In this document: piece after piece, positions 40,914 through 49,863 of the stretch
Position numbering within the stretch: the stretch's first letter is position 1
Layout: each line of letters begins with the position of its first letter
DNA from: Neisseriaceae bacterium
Lineage (GTDB): Bacteria; Pseudomonadota; Gammaproteobacteria; Burkholderiales; Neisseriaceae
Length of the DNA stretch: 64,000 bases
NCBI GenBank assembly: GCA_017934045.1
Contig: JAGBKK010000021.1
Location: forward strand, 1 to 64,000
Direction: 5' to 3'
Program-made: the position numbers and the translations under genes
The notes under the pieces: model-generated
Told to the model about the DNA's origin: nothing
The model's input: only the letters and a program-made list of their open reading frames with translations
The model's database searches: none

Positions 40914-41022
40914 AAAAAAATTCCCCTGCCCAAAGCAGGGGATAAACTTAAAGGAACACAAACCACTACCTTATTTTCAAACTGACATCAGATCAACAGT
41001 TTGAAAACAGTGCATTGTTTCA
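40914..41022 (-). ncRNA. Candidate small RNA
   Basis: Read on the minus strand, this stretch has a perfect 11-pair hairpin TTTTCAAACTG / CAGTTTGAAAA, then about 30 unpaired bases. A GC-rich hairpin CCCCTGC / GCAGGGG followed by AATTTTTTT comes next, a textbook intrinsic terminator (40914-40941). No ORF precedes it on that strand. A CATTAT box near 41030 could be the -10 element. This is structural inference only; I recognise no known sRNA. Confidence 0.35.
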
Positions 41023-41195
41023 GAACGCTATAATGTGTGCTGTAACAACGGTGTGAATAATAATACAAATGATATTAAATATCAAGTAGAAAATTAAATA
41101 AATTCATCAAAAAATATTAACTATTTGATTTTTATAGTAATAAAGTTTATATTAGCGTTCAAATAAGAGTATATTATGGTGAGTGAAATAACACA

Positions 41196-41687
41196 ATGAA
41201 AAGCAACACCCAAACTTTCAGGCAGCCTGAACCGTTATCACAAAAAGATTTATATAACAAGGCGTTAAATTATTTAGCTCGCCGTGAATACAGTCGGCTC
41301 GAATTGCAACGCAAATTAGCACCATACAGCGATAATCAGGACGATATTACTGCGGTTTTGGATCGATTATCTGAACGCAATTTGCAATCTGATGAACGAT
41401 TTAGCGAAAGTTTTATTCACAGCAAACAAAATAAATATGGCACGCAACGCATAATTGAAACGCTCAAACAAAAAGGCGTGGCGTTGTCATCGGTTAGCGA
41501 ATTTCTGCCTAATCAAGCACAACAACTTGCCACGGCGATTGCTATTTTGCATAAAAAATTAGGTACACCACGCCCTTTAACGGCAAACGAACAGCAAAAA
41601 GCCTATTGTTTTTTGCAATATCGTGGTTTTACGGTTGAAATCATTAAAATGGCATTGAGAAAATGGCAAAAAAATGAAGATGATTAA
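41196..41687 (+). CDS. recX: Regulatory protein RecX
   Basis: A 163-residue all-helical RecA modulator. Family motifs: ALNYLARREYSRLELQRKL (about residues 23-41), LQSDERFSESF and KYGTQRIIETLKQKG. The N-terminus contains TFRQPEPL from an uptake sequence that overlaps codons 8-14. No recA is near; rdgC lies upstream, so two RecA-modulating genes sit close together. Confidence 0.93.
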   Translation: MKSNTQTFRQPEPLSQKDLYNKALNYLARREYSRLELQRKLAPYSDNQDDITAVLDRLSERNLQSDERFSESFIHSKQNKYGTQRIIETLKQKGVALSSVSEFLPNQAQQLATAIAILHKKLGTPRPLTANEQQKAYCFLQYRGFTVEIIKMALRKWQKNEDD

Positions 41688-41722
41688 GTTTTCAGGCAGC
41701 CTGAAAACTATTTAATTTGTTG

Positions 41723-41828
41723 TATAGTCGCTAAACTTCAAAACTAATGCTTATGGCACGCCTTGCCGTATTATTTATACTATCGCAGGCAAAGCTGCCT
41801 GTTATTGTTTTGCAGTTTAACGACTATA
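41723..41828 (-). mobile_element. Correia-like miniature element
   Basis: Ends TATAGTCGCTAAACTTCAAA / TTTGCAGTTTAACGACTATA, with two mismatches. Core CGCCTTGCCGTATTATTTAT, then ACTATCGCAGGCAAAGCTGCC in reverse orientation. It lies 35 bases after recX. Confidence 0.85.
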
Positions 41829-41847
41829 ATTATTTTGTTTTTTTATT

Positions 41848-41915
41848 ATCACACGGATTGGAAACGGCTAACGCCGTTTCTTATCAATTCTATTTTTGAG
41901 ATTTCTGCAAAACTT
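41848..41915. repeat. Fragments of the dispersed repeats
   Basis: ATCACACGGATTGGAAA and the hairpin GAAACGGC-TAAC-GCCGTTTC match the leading part of the repeat at 33988. It is followed by GAGATTTCTGCAAAACTT, the inverted end of the ~170-bp repeat, with the middle missing. The sucB fragment is joined right after it. Confidence 0.6.
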
Positions 41916-41919
41916 ATTT

Positions 41920-42021
41920 ATCTTACGACCACCGCTTAATTGACGGCAGAGAAGCAGTCTTAACATTAGTCGCCATCAAAGACGCATTAGAAGACCCAAC
42001 ACGCCTGATTTTAGATGTATA
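41920..42021 (+). pseudogene. Displaced 3' fragment of sucB
   Basis: About 33 codons translate as [32 protein letters not shown] and stop. This is the extreme C-terminus of dihydrolipoamide succinyltransferase. The intact gene at 52511-53692 ends the same way except for Ser to Thr and Ile to Val. The nucleotide match is close but not exact. There is no start and no upstream part of the gene, so this is a remnant. Confidence 0.9.
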
Positions 42022-42041
42022 ATTATTGTTAAGTTGAATAT

Positions 42042-42077
42042 AAAGGCTGCCTGAAACAATTTCAGGCAGCCTTTTTT
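42042..42077 (+). terminator. Terminator built from two inverted uptake sequences
   Basis: A perfect 15-pair stem AAAGGCTGCCTGAAA / TTTCAGGCAGCCTTT with loop CAA, followed by more T. It follows the sucB fragment by 20 bases. Confidence 0.85.
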
Positions 42078-42127
42078 GTTATAATTTAGCGTTTTCAGGC
42101 AGCCTGAAATATTATGTCATCATCACA

Positions 42128-42352
42128 ATGAAAACCATCAAACTCAAATCCAAAACATACCGAAAAACAAAAAAGATTGTTCTGCTTATTTGCTGGACGC
42201 TATTGTTTCTTTTCTTATTACTTTCTGTTATAGAAAGTTTATTACACATTCATATACCCTATCTATTTGTTTTATTTATTTTTACATTATTACCCTATTT
42301 ATTATTTAACAATATATGTGAAGAAGTTATAGAAGAAAATAAATCAAATTAG
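42128..42352 (+). CDS. Small two-span membrane protein, unknown function
   Basis: A 74-residue protein with a basic N-terminus (KLKSKTYRKTKK) and two hydrophobic segments (about residues 18-38 and 44-62), ending in acidic residues. I do not recognise a family. No good ribosome site is visible, though TATAAT lies about 45 bases upstream (42080-42085). AT-rich, single gene between repeats, so it may be an orphan or a chance ORF. Confidence 0.4.
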   Translation: MKTIKLKSKTYRKTKKIVLLICWTLLFLFLLLSVIESLLHIHIPYLFVLFIFTLLPYLLFNNICEEVIEENKSN

Positions 42353-42359
42353 GCAACCT

Positions 42360-42535
42360 GAAAATTTTAAAACGAAACGCCGTAGATGGGGCTTTGCACA
42401 CCAATCGCCCAATAGGGCGGAATAAATATTATTGAAATTCAAGTAGTTATAAATTACTCAATTTTAGTGGGCTGGGAAGCCCACCCTACGATAGAATTAA
42501 ATTTTTGTTTCTGTATAGGTTTTGCAAGCGTTTTT
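42360..42535. repeat. Dispersed ~170-bp repeat, copy 3 (inverted)
   Basis: The reverse complement of the copies at 6473 and 34040: AAAACGAAACGCCGTAGA, TTTGCACACCAATCGCCC, TTGAAATTCAAGTAG, TTATAAATTACTCAATTTTA, GTGGGCTGGGAAGCCCACCC and GTATAGGTTTTGCAAGCG. No ORF. Confidence 0.7.
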
Positions 42536-42555
42536 TTTTCAGGCTGCCTGAACCA

Positions 42556-43539
42556 TTATGGATTATGCAATAAATTCACCCTTGCCACTTCTTCTTTTGC
42601 TCCCAAAACAACGGCAACGCGTTGGTGTAAGCCTGTGGGTTGAATATCCAAAATATTTTGGTGGGCATTGGAAGACGCACCGCCTGCTTGCTCAATCAAT
42701 AAAGACATAGGATTGGCTTCATACATTAACCGCAATTTGCCAGGTTTGTTGGGGTCGCGATAATCAAACGGATACAGAAACACGCCACCGCGTGTGAGAA
42801 TGCGATGCACTTCGGCAACCATGGACGCTACCCAACGCATATTGTAATTTTTGCCACGCACGCCGTCCTTGCCTGCCAAGAGTTCCGCAATATAGTTTTG
42901 CATTGGACTTTCCCAATGGCGTTGGTTGGACATATTGATGGCAAATTCGGCAGTGCTTTCAGGCAGCCTGAAATCGTTTTTAGTCAAAATAAATTGATTG
43001 TTGTCGTTCAGCGTAAAGCCAAACACGCCCTGCCCTACGGTGAAAACCAACTGCGTTTGCACGCCGTATAACACATAGCCTGCGGCGACTTGATTTCTGC
43101 CGTTTTGTAAAAAATCGTCCAATTTCAGGCTGCCTGAACTTGGTTTTTTCAGCACAGAAAAAATCGTGCCAACCGAAATATTGACATCAATATTGGACGA
43201 GCCGTCCAAAGGGTCGAACAGGACTAAATATTTACCGTGTTCGTTGGTTTCGACAAAGGTATCTTCTTCTTCGGACGCAATGCCTGCCACCATTGGCGTT
43301 TGGCGTAAGGCGTTGATTAGAATATCATTGGCAATCACATCAAGTTTTTTTTGATTTTCGCCTTGAATATTGCCACTGCCTGCCTCGCCTAAAACGCCTG
43401 ATAATGCTCCTTGACGGGTTTTGGCAGAAATGGCTACGCAAGCATTGATAATGGCAGAAAGTGTTTCTTTCAGGCTGCCTGAAAGATTATTTTGTTGAAA
43501 ATGTTGATTTAAAAAATCAGATAAGGGGGTGCAAAACAT
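42556..43539 (-). CDS. fbp: Fructose-1,6-bisphosphatase class I
   Basis: A 327-residue gluconeogenic phosphatase. The substrate and metal signature [17 protein letters not shown] is at about residues 107-123, with the acidic SEEED upstream and [20 protein letters not shown] for sugar binding. Three uptake sequences lie inside the gene and are translated as [16 protein letters not shown] and FRLPESTA, all in loops. Length is normal. Confidence 0.96.
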   Translation of the reverse strand: MFCTPLSDFLNQHFQQNNLSGSLKETLSAIINACVAISAKTRQGALSGVLGEAGSGNIQGENQKKLDVIANDILINALRQTPMVAGIASEEEDTFVETNEHGKYLVLFDPLDGSSNIDVNISVGTIFSVLKKPSSGSLKLDDFLQNGRNQVAAGYVLYGVQTQLVFTVGQGVFGFTLNDNNQFILTKNDFRLPESTAEFAINMSNQRHWESPMQNYIAELLAGKDGVRGKNYNMRWVASMVAEVHRILTRGGVFLYPFDYRDPNKPGKLRLMYEANPMSLLIEQAGGASSNAHQNILDIQPTGLHQRVAVVLGAKEEVARVNLLHNP

Positions 43540-43626
43540 TATTCAAACCTTTTCATTGATGATTAGGCGATATTTTATCAGCATTGTAAAAGGTTGATAA
43601 AAGTTTCAGGCAGCCTGAAAGACGGC

Positions 43627-44382
43627 TTACGGTAAATATAACGCAGGATTAGCAGGTTTATTGTTAATCAACATTTCTAAATGCAGTATCGATTGACCGT
43701 TTTTATCGAGTCCCATTTCGGCGATTTTCTGCCCTTTTTTGACTTGACGACCCACACCCACAACCAAATTTTTATTGTGCGAATAGGTACTCATCAACAA
43801 ATGATTGTGTCGCAACACAATCAGTTTGCCATAACCTTTAAGTTCTTCACCTGCATAAACCACCATACCATCAGCAATCGCCTGTATGCTTTGTCCCTCT
43901 TTGCCTGCAATGTCTATGCCCTTTTGCGTGGTGCCGTTAAAAGACGAAACCACATTACCTTTTACTGGCCACACAGGTTGAACGCCAATATACACTTTGT
44001 TTTTTTTGTTCAATACAGGGGGTTCAACTTTTGGGGGTTCTTTGCTTTTATTGTTCTCTGTGAAAGTAAGACATTTTTTAGCGTCTTTACCTTTATACGG
44101 CATCACACGAATTTTCTGACCAATTTGTAATATGTTTTTGTTGGAAATATTATTCCAACATTTAAGCGTTTCGATACTTCTGCCAAAATGCACGGAAATA
44201 TGCGACAGCGTATCACCTGCTTTCACCGTGTAAAAACCATCATCAGAAATGGGATATACAGGTGCAGGTTTTTCGACCATTGTTTCGGTTTTTTTCTGCG
44301 TTGAACACGCCACAAGAGAAATAAGCATAACACCAACTATGCCTAATTTGATGTGCTGTTGCGATTGGAATATTGCCTTCAT
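43627..44382 (-). CDS. NlpD-like lipoprotein with LysM and degenerate LytM domains
   Basis: A 251-residue lipoprotein (lipobox LVAC). A LysM domain (YTVKAGDTLSHISVHFGRS, about residues 50-68) binds peptidoglycan. The C-terminal LytM/M23 domain (KGIDIAGKEGQSIQAIADG) lacks the first zinc histidine and ends HLEMLIN, so it is probably not a peptidase. Proteins of this kind (NlpD, EnvC) activate AmiC-type amidases during septum splitting. AGGGGAAACC precedes ATG 44382. Confidence 0.88.
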   Translation of the reverse strand: MKAIFQSQQHIKLGIVGVMLISLVACSTQKKTETMVEKPAPVYPISDDGFYTVKAGDTLSHISVHFGRSIETLKCWNNISNKNILQIGQKIRVMPYKGKDAKKCLTFTENNKSKEPPKVEPPVLNKKNKVYIGVQPVWPVKGNVVSSFNGTTQKGIDIAGKEGQSIQAIADGMVVYAGEELKGYGKLIVLRHNHLLMSTYSHNKNLVVGVGRQVKKGQKIAEMGLDKNGQSILHLEMLINNKPANPALYLP

Positions 44383-44456
44383 TGGTTTCCCCTGTGTTTT
44401 CAGGCTGCCTGAAACTTTATATGGTCAAGCGACAGTGTAAGTGTGAAGTTGCTTGA

Positions 44457-45116
44457 CTATATCTGCCAATCAATCGGTTTTATCCCTTTATCCCTTAAAT
44501 ATTGATTAGCCTGCGAAAAATGACGACAGCCAAAAAAGCCACGATGAGCCGACAACGGCGATGGGTGGGCGGCTTTAAGTACCAAATGGCGGCGTTCGTC
44601 AATTTTGCTTCCCTTTTTTTGTGCAGGATTACCCCACAATAAAAAAACTAAATTTTGGCGGTGCTGGTTTAAAACTTCAATCACTTTATCGGTAAAGGTT
44701 TCCCAGCCAATGTCTTTATGCGAATGGGCTAAATGGGCTTTAACGGTTAAAACGGTGTTGAGTAACAACACCCCTTCATCTGCCCATTTTTTCAGGCAGC
44801 CGTGATTAGGAATTTGAAAACCGTCTATATCGCTTGCCAATTCTTTATAAATGTTTTTCAAAGACGGCGGAATATCCACACCCATCTGCACGGAAAACGC
44901 CAAACCGTGAGCTTGGTTTTCGTTGTGATATGGGTCCTGCCCAATAATCACCACTTTCACTTGGTTAAATTCGGTGTAACGAAAAGCGTTAAAGACATCA
45001 GAAGCAGGCGGATAAATGGTTTGTCCGTTGTGTCGTTCCGTATTCACTTGTTGTATGATTTTTTGAAAATACGGTTGTTGTTTTTCTGCCCCAATCGCAT
45101 CAGCCCACGATTTCAC
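44457..45116 (-). CDS. ung: Uracil-DNA glycosylase
   Basis: A 219-residue family 1 enzyme removing uracil from DNA. The catalytic water-activating motif is GQDPYHN (about residues 59-65); [17 protein letters not shown] and [17 protein letters not shown] complete the active site. A half uptake sequence encodes part of [10 protein letters not shown]. It sits six bases downstream of ftsA, where ftsZ would normally be expected. Confidence 0.96.
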   Translation of the reverse strand: MKSWADAIGAEKQQPYFQKIIQQVNTERHNGQTIYPPASDVFNAFRYTEFNQVKVVIIGQDPYHNENQAHGLAFSVQMGVDIPPSLKNIYKELASDIDGFQIPNHGCLKKWADEGVLLLNTVLTVKAHLAHSHKDIGWETFTDKVIEVLNQHRQNLVFLLWGNPAQKKGSKIDERRHLVLKAAHPSPLSAHRGFFGCRHFSQANQYLRDKGIKPIDWQI

Positions 45117-45121
45117 CCTGT

Positions 45122-46348
45122 TTATAACCTTTCTTTCAACGCCCCAAACAATTTACCAAACAAACCACCACGGCGTGGTTCGTCAATTTGCACTTCCATT
45201 TCGTCAAAGGCTTGACACAATAAACCAATAGCAGCAGCGTATTTAGGATTACGCACGCGTTCGGACAAACCACCCATACGGCGACTGGGTACGCCTACGC
45301 GTACAGGTAAATCAAACACATCTTCGGCTAAATCCACCAAACCTGCCATCAACGATGAACCGCCTGTCAAAATAATGCCTGCGGATAATTGGTCGGCAAA
45401 ACCTGCTCGTTCCAATTCATTGCGGACAATGTAAAACAGTTCAGTCATTCTTAATTGCAACACTTCGGTAACCAACACACGGCGTTCCACTTGACGAGAA
45501 CGGCGATCATCACCAATACTGGGGACTTTAATCATTTCGTCCATACCGTCCAAGGTATCGACTGCGGCACCGTGATACACTTTAATGTGTTCAGCCGCAT
45601 CATACGGTGTGCGTAAGGCTTGGGCTAAATCGCGTGTTACCAATTCTCCTGCAAACGGAATAACGGCAGTATGACGAACAGCACCATTGGTGAAAACAGA
45701 AATATCGGTGGTGCCTGCCCCCATATCCACACAACATACACCCAATTCTTGGTCGTCATCGGTTAAAACCGCCAATGCACTGGCTAATGGTTGCAAGACA
45801 ATGGTTTCAGGGATCAGTTCGGCGCGTTGGATACATTTTTCCAAGTTCTGCACCGCTGTGGTTGCCCCTGTGATGATGTGAATTTTCACCACCAAACGCG
45901 TACCGCTCATACCCAATGGGTCTTGTACACCTGGTTGGTTATCGACAATAAATTCTTGAATCACGGTGTGCAGAATTTGTTGTTCAGGCGGAATGCTCAC
46001 CGCTTTGGCAGTGTCAATTGCACGGCTAATGTCGTCTCGAGTTACTTCGCCGTCTTTGATTTTCACCATACCTTCGGAGTTTAGACTGCTGATGTGATTG
46101 CCTGCAATGCCAATCACCACACTATGCACTTGGCAATCTGCCATATGTTCTGCCTCTTCCACGGCAGAACGAATCGCATTGGCAGTGGCATCAATATTGG
46201 CAATCATACCGTTTTTAATGCCCTTGGTCGGTGCTTCGCCCAAACCAACAATACGAATTTCTTCGCCATCAAATTCGCCAATCAGTGCGACTGTTTTGTC
46301 TGTGCCAATGTCTAATGCACACAAGTGTCTGTCTTTTTTATCTATCAT
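45122..46348 (-). CDS. ftsA: Cell division protein FtsA
   Basis: A 408-residue actin-like protein tethering FtsZ to the membrane. Nucleotide-binding motifs: [15 protein letters not shown] near the N-terminus and [14 protein letters not shown] near residue 206. A C-terminal amphipathic helix ([12 protein letters not shown]) is the membrane anchor. The start chosen is ATG 46348, giving the family N-terminus; the longer frame to 46405 overlaps ftsQ. ftsZ is absent downstream. Confidence 0.95.
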   Translation of the reverse strand: MIDKKDRHLCALDIGTDKTVALIGEFDGEEIRIVGLGEAPTKGIKNGMIANIDATANAIRSAVEEAEHMADCQVHSVVIGIAGNHISSLNSEGMVKIKDGEVTRDDISRAIDTAKAVSIPPEQQILHTVIQEFIVDNQPGVQDPLGMSGTRLVVKIHIITGATTAVQNLEKCIQRAELIPETIVLQPLASALAVLTDDDQELGVCCVDMGAGTTDISVFTNGAVRHTAVIPFAGELVTRDLAQALRTPYDAAEHIKVYHGAAVDTLDGMDEMIKVPSIGDDRRSRQVERRVLVTEVLQLRMTELFYIVRNELERAGFADQLSAGIILTGGSSLMAGLVDLAEDVFDLPVRVGVPSRRMGGLSERVRNPKYAAAIGLLCQAFDEMEVQIDEPRRGGLFGKLFGALKERL

Positions 46349-46364
46349 TTTTATGAAAGTTCCG

Positions 46365-47153
46365 TTATTTTTTCTGTTGCTCATCGGCAGTTTGTTCTGC
46401 CACATTTTTGTTTAATTTAACGGCAAAGCCGTTGCGATACCGCATATCGACATATTCAATCTGGTTGGCTTGATCTGCCAAAGTGTGTTGCCAATAGGCA
46501 ACAAAACGCGTCATTCGATTGCGAATATCGTCTCGCCCTAATTTTACTGTAATTCCGTTATTGAGTAAAAGTTGCCATGCATGCCGTTCATCACAAAATA
46601 ATTTTTCAATGTTTAAGCCTAATGATGATACGCTGCTTTGTAAATGTTTGTATTGTTCCACCATCAGCCGTTCGCTGTTTTCTGTGCCGTAAAAAGACGG
46701 CAAATCGTCAGCCACGGTTGCGTCAAAAACTTTGCCTTGGGTATCAATCAGTTGCTTATCGTTCCAGTGGGCTAATGGTTGGCGTTCATCAACACGAATG
46801 GCAATGGTATCGGGCCAAATGCGGGATACTTCCACATTTTCTGCCCACACAATTTGTTCAAAACGGGCTTTCACTTTATTCAAATTAACGCTAAAAATAT
46901 TGCCCATCATACTGTCTTGTCGTGCTTGTTCTAACTCTTGGTGCGAAATATGTTCAAACGCAGGTTTGTCTTGCTCGGCAATATCGATATGGCGAATAGG
47001 AAAACGCGGAGTGTTAATCAGCCAGTAAAAACCGCCCACCAACACCATCATCACCAAAATCGTATATAGCCAACCTGTTAAATTGCGAATCGCAGACGGC
47101 GGCGTACGACCTTGATTTTGCTGTAATTTTATTTTTTTATTGTTCCACCGCAT
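46365..47153 (-). CDS. ftsQ: Cell division protein FtsQ
   Basis: A 262-residue bitopic divisome protein: cytoplasmic basic N-terminus, membrane span around residues 28-48, then a POTRA domain (FPIRHIDIAEQDKPAFEHIS) and a beta domain with VSRIWPDTIAIRVDERQPLAHW. It links FtsK to FtsL/FtsB. Its start overlaps the end of ddlB by 17 bases, as in many dcw clusters. Confidence 0.94.
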   Translation of the reverse strand: MRWNNKKIKLQQNQGRTPPSAIRNLTGWLYTILVMMVLVGGFYWLINTPRFPIRHIDIAEQDKPAFEHISHQELEQARQDSMMGNIFSVNLNKVKARFEQIVWAENVEVSRIWPDTIAIRVDERQPLAHWNDKQLIDTQGKVFDATVADDLPSFYGTENSERLMVEQYKHLQSSVSSLGLNIEKLFCDERHAWQLLLNNGITVKLGRDDIRNRMTRFVAYWQHTLADQANQIEYVDMRYRNGFAVKLNKNVAEQTADEQQKK

Positions 47154-48054
47154 ATCGCAAAATTTCTACACATAAATCAGCAAAATCCACACCCACTTGT
47201 TTGGCGGCTTTCGGCACCAAACTGTGCGAAGTCATACCTGGCACGGTATTGACTTCCAATAAGTATAAATTGTCGTTGTTGTCTTTCAAAAAATCCACAC
47301 GCCCCCAACCTGTGCAACCCAAAATTTGAAAGGCTTTGACTGCCAAGTCTTTCATTTCTTGTTCTTTTTCCGCAGACAAATCGGACGGACATTGATACAC
47401 CGTATCATCGCGATAATACTTGGCTTCGTAGTCATACCATTTGCCTTTGGGGATAATGCGAATGGAAGGCAAGGCACGATTGCCCACAATCGAACACGCA
47501 TATTCACCGCCCATAATCGCTTTTTCTGCCAAAACCACGCCGTGATATTGTTTCAGTTGCGGATATGCTTTGGCTAATTCTCCTTGATTTTCAATCATTT
47601 GCACGCCAACGCTACTGCCTTCTGCGGCTGGTTTCACAAACAAGGGAAAACCAAATTCTTCTTCCACGGCGGCAAAATCGCTGTCGTCATTAAGCACCAC
47701 ATACGGCACATTGGGTAGCCCTGCACTTTGCCACACAAGGCGTGTGTGGAATTTGTCCATAGAAATCGCACTTGCCATCACGCCACTGCCTGTGTAAGGA
47801 ATGCCCAAGGCTTCCAAAGCTCCTTGCACCACGCCGTCTTCGCCATAAGTGCCGTGCAGAACATTAAAGGCTGCCTGAAACTTTTCTTCCACCAAACGAT
47901 AAATGGGTTTATCGTGCGGATCGAATAAATGTGCATCAATGCCTTTGCTTTTTAAGGCTTCACAAACCGCATTGCCACTGGTGAGCGACACTTCTCGTTC
48001 GCTTGAAAATCCGCCAGCTAATACCGCAACTTTGCCAAAATTTTGTGCTTGCAT
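47137..48054 (-). CDS. ddlB: D-alanine--D-alanine ligase
   Basis: A 305-residue ATP-grasp ligase making D-Ala-D-Ala for peptidoglycan. AVLAGGFSSEREVSLTSG (about residues 10-27), HGTYGEDG, KPAAEGSSVGV and LLEVNTVPGMTSHSLVP are family motifs. AAAGGAA precedes ATG 48054. murC is not upstream; a nitroreductase gene lies there instead. A half uptake sequence encodes EKFQAAFN. Confidence 0.96.
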   Translation of the reverse strand: MQAQNFGKVAVLAGGFSSEREVSLTSGNAVCEALKSKGIDAHLFDPHDKPIYRLVEEKFQAAFNVLHGTYGEDGVVQGALEALGIPYTGSGVMASAISMDKFHTRLVWQSAGLPNVPYVVLNDDSDFAAVEEEFGFPLFVKPAAEGSSVGVQMIENQGELAKAYPQLKQYHGVVLAEKAIMGGEYACSIVGNRALPSIRIIPKGKWYDYEAKYYRDDTVYQCPSDLSAEKEQEMKDLAVKAFQILGCTGWGRVDFLKDNNDNLYLLEVNTVPGMTSHSLVPKAAKQVGVDFADLCVEILRYAVEQ

Positions 48055-48176
48055 AGTATTCCTTTATTCACCTTTTTTCAGGCTGCCTGAAAAGATGTTA
48101 TTTTATTGTATTATCGCTGTTTTATGTGAAGAAAATGACTTCATTTGAACAATTTTTTTCAGGCTGCCTGAAACGG

Positions 48177-48869
48177 TTAATTTTTCCAAACTGTAAATTC
48201 ATCAATGCCTGCTCTTGGGGGCGTGAGCGTATTGACCACATTGTCTTTATCCGCATAGCCTAACGCCATCGCACTAATTAAAATTTCATCTTCTGCCCCT
48301 AAAAGTGGCAAAACAATGCGATGATATTTATTCCACGCCGCCTGTGCGCAGGTGTCTAAACCGTGCGATTTGGCTGATAACATAATGTTTTGCATAAACA
48401 TTGCGGTGTCTAATTTTGCCCCATCGCCCAACACTTTATTCAGCGTAAAAAATAGCCCGACTGGTGCGTCAAAAAAGCGATAATTGCGTAAATGTTGGGC
48501 GTGCATTTTGTCTTTATCGCCTTTTTGAATGCCCAACAAGCCGTATAACGCCCAACCATTTTGACGGCGGCGGTCGATAAAAGGCGACACCCATTCGGTC
48601 GGATAATAACGGAATGTTTCTTGGTATTGTTCCGCTAATTCAGGATTTTGTCTTGTATTTTCAACAACTTCAATGACAGCGTTACAAATTTTATCTTTCG
48701 TTTCGCCTGTTACCACATACACTTTCCACGGTTGCGTATTTGTGCCAGACGGAGCATAAGACGCTGTTTCTAATATATTTTTTAACAATTCATTATCCAC
48801 CGCTTGCGAAGTAAAAGCCCGAATAGAGCGGCGAGAGCGAATAATTTGATCGATTTCGTTGAATGACAT
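48177..48869 (-). CDS. Nitroreductase family protein
   Basis: A 230-residue FMN oxidoreductase. IIRSRRSIRAFTSQAVD near the N-terminus binds FMN phosphate, followed by ASYAPSGTNTQPWKVYVV, DTAMFMQNIMLSAKSHGLDT and ISAMALGYAD. The substrate (nitroaromatics, quinones or other) is unknown. Start ATG 48869 follows AGGAGAAG; the longer frame runs through an uptake sequence into the divergent gene and is rejected. Confidence 0.9.
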   Translation of the reverse strand: MSFNEIDQIIRSRRSIRAFTSQAVDNELLKNILETASYAPSGTNTQPWKVYVVTGETKDKICNAVIEVVENTRQNPELAEQYQETFRYYPTEWVSPFIDRRRQNGWALYGLLGIQKGDKDKMHAQHLRNYRFFDAPVGLFFTLNKVLGDGAKLDTAMFMQNIMLSAKSHGLDTCAQAAWNKYHRIVLPLLGAEDEILISAMALGYADKDNVVNTLTPPRAGIDEFTVWKN

Positions 48870-48951
48870 TGAACTTCTCCTAAAACGGTGTATTTTATCA
48901 CCATTACTTTTTGTTAAAATAGCCATTATTTTTTCAGGCTGCCTGAAACTT

Positions 48952-49821
48952 ATGTCTGCCATTATTTCTTTTATTTTTCAAATAGTTGCTAAATTACCTT
49001 TACCTGTTTTGTATTATTTAGGCAGTTTTTTGGGTAGTTTAGCGTATTTTCTTGCACCGCAACTTCGCCGCCGTATTCGTGAAAATTTGCGGCAAGCCGA
49101 ATTGCCGTCTGATAATCAAACCGCTCGCCGTGTGGCGATTGAAGCCGTTCGCAGTGGTTTGGAATTGACGATTGCTTGGACAAGGCAGCCTGACTATATG
49201 GTTTCCTTATTTCACGACACGCAAGGTTGGGAATATATTGAACAAGCCATTGAAAACAAACACGGTTTATTGTTAATTACGCCACATTTGGGCAGTTACG
49301 ATTTGGCAGGACGATTTATTTCTGAAAACTTGCCGTTTGATTTAACCGCTATGTATCGACCGCCCAAAAAGGCTTATTTAGAGCCGATTATGACGGCAGG
49401 GCGAGAACGCGGCAAGGGGCATGCCGCTCCTGCCAATGCGTCTGGCGTGCGACAAGTGGTGCGAGCGTTAAAAAAACAAGAAGCGGTGATTATTCTGCCC
49501 GACCAAGTGCCACAAGCAGGCGAAGGCGTGTGGGTGCCATTTTTCGGCAAAACCGCCTACACTATGTCATTGGCGGCACGATTAGCGGTGATGAACAATG
49601 TTACGCCGTTAATGTTTTGTGGCGAACGCTTGGCAAGCGGCAAAGGTTTTCGCCTAAATATTGTCCCCTTTTCAGGCAGCCTTAATGGCGACAAAGAACA
49701 CGATGCGGCGTTAATCAACCACAACGCAGAAAACCTAATCCGCCGTTTTTATACGCAATATTTATTTTCTTACAACCGCTATAAAACCCCAGCAGGGGTT
49801 ATTAAGCCTGATGATCAATAA
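48952..49821 (+). CDS. LpxL/HtrB-like lipid A acyltransferase
   Basis: A 289-residue lysophospholipid acyltransferase-type protein with an N-terminal membrane segment. The catalytic H-x4-D motif is HLGSYD (about residues 113-118). MYRPPKKAYLEPIM and ILPDQVPQAGEGVWVPFFGK match the lipid A late acyltransferase family. The exact acyl chain and position are not predictable. The start follows directly after an uptake sequence with no clear ribosome site. Another uptake half site encodes FSGSLNGD. Confidence 0.85.
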   Translation: MSAIISFIFQIVAKLPLPVLYYLGSFLGSLAYFLAPQLRRRIRENLRQAELPSDNQTARRVAIEAVRSGLELTIAWTRQPDYMVSLFHDTQGWEYIEQAIENKHGLLLITPHLGSYDLAGRFISENLPFDLTAMYRPPKKAYLEPIMTAGRERGKGHAAPANASGVRQVVRALKKQEAVIILPDQVPQAGEGVWVPFFGKTAYTMSLAARLAVMNNVTPLMFCGERLASGKGFRLNIVPFSGSLNGDKEHDAALINHNAENLIRRFYTQYLFSYNRYKTPAGVIKPDDQ

Positions 49822-49863
49822 TTTTTCAGGCAGCCTGAAAGAAATTTATTAGGATAAAATAAA

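Noticed and set aside
40922..40942. Plus-strand terminator for rdgC
   Set aside because: The T run lies on the minus strand side of the GC hairpin, so it can terminate only minus-strand transcription.
46349..46405. Longer N-terminus for FtsA
   Set aside because: It overlaps ftsQ and adds residues not typical of FtsA; the family start fits ATG 46348.
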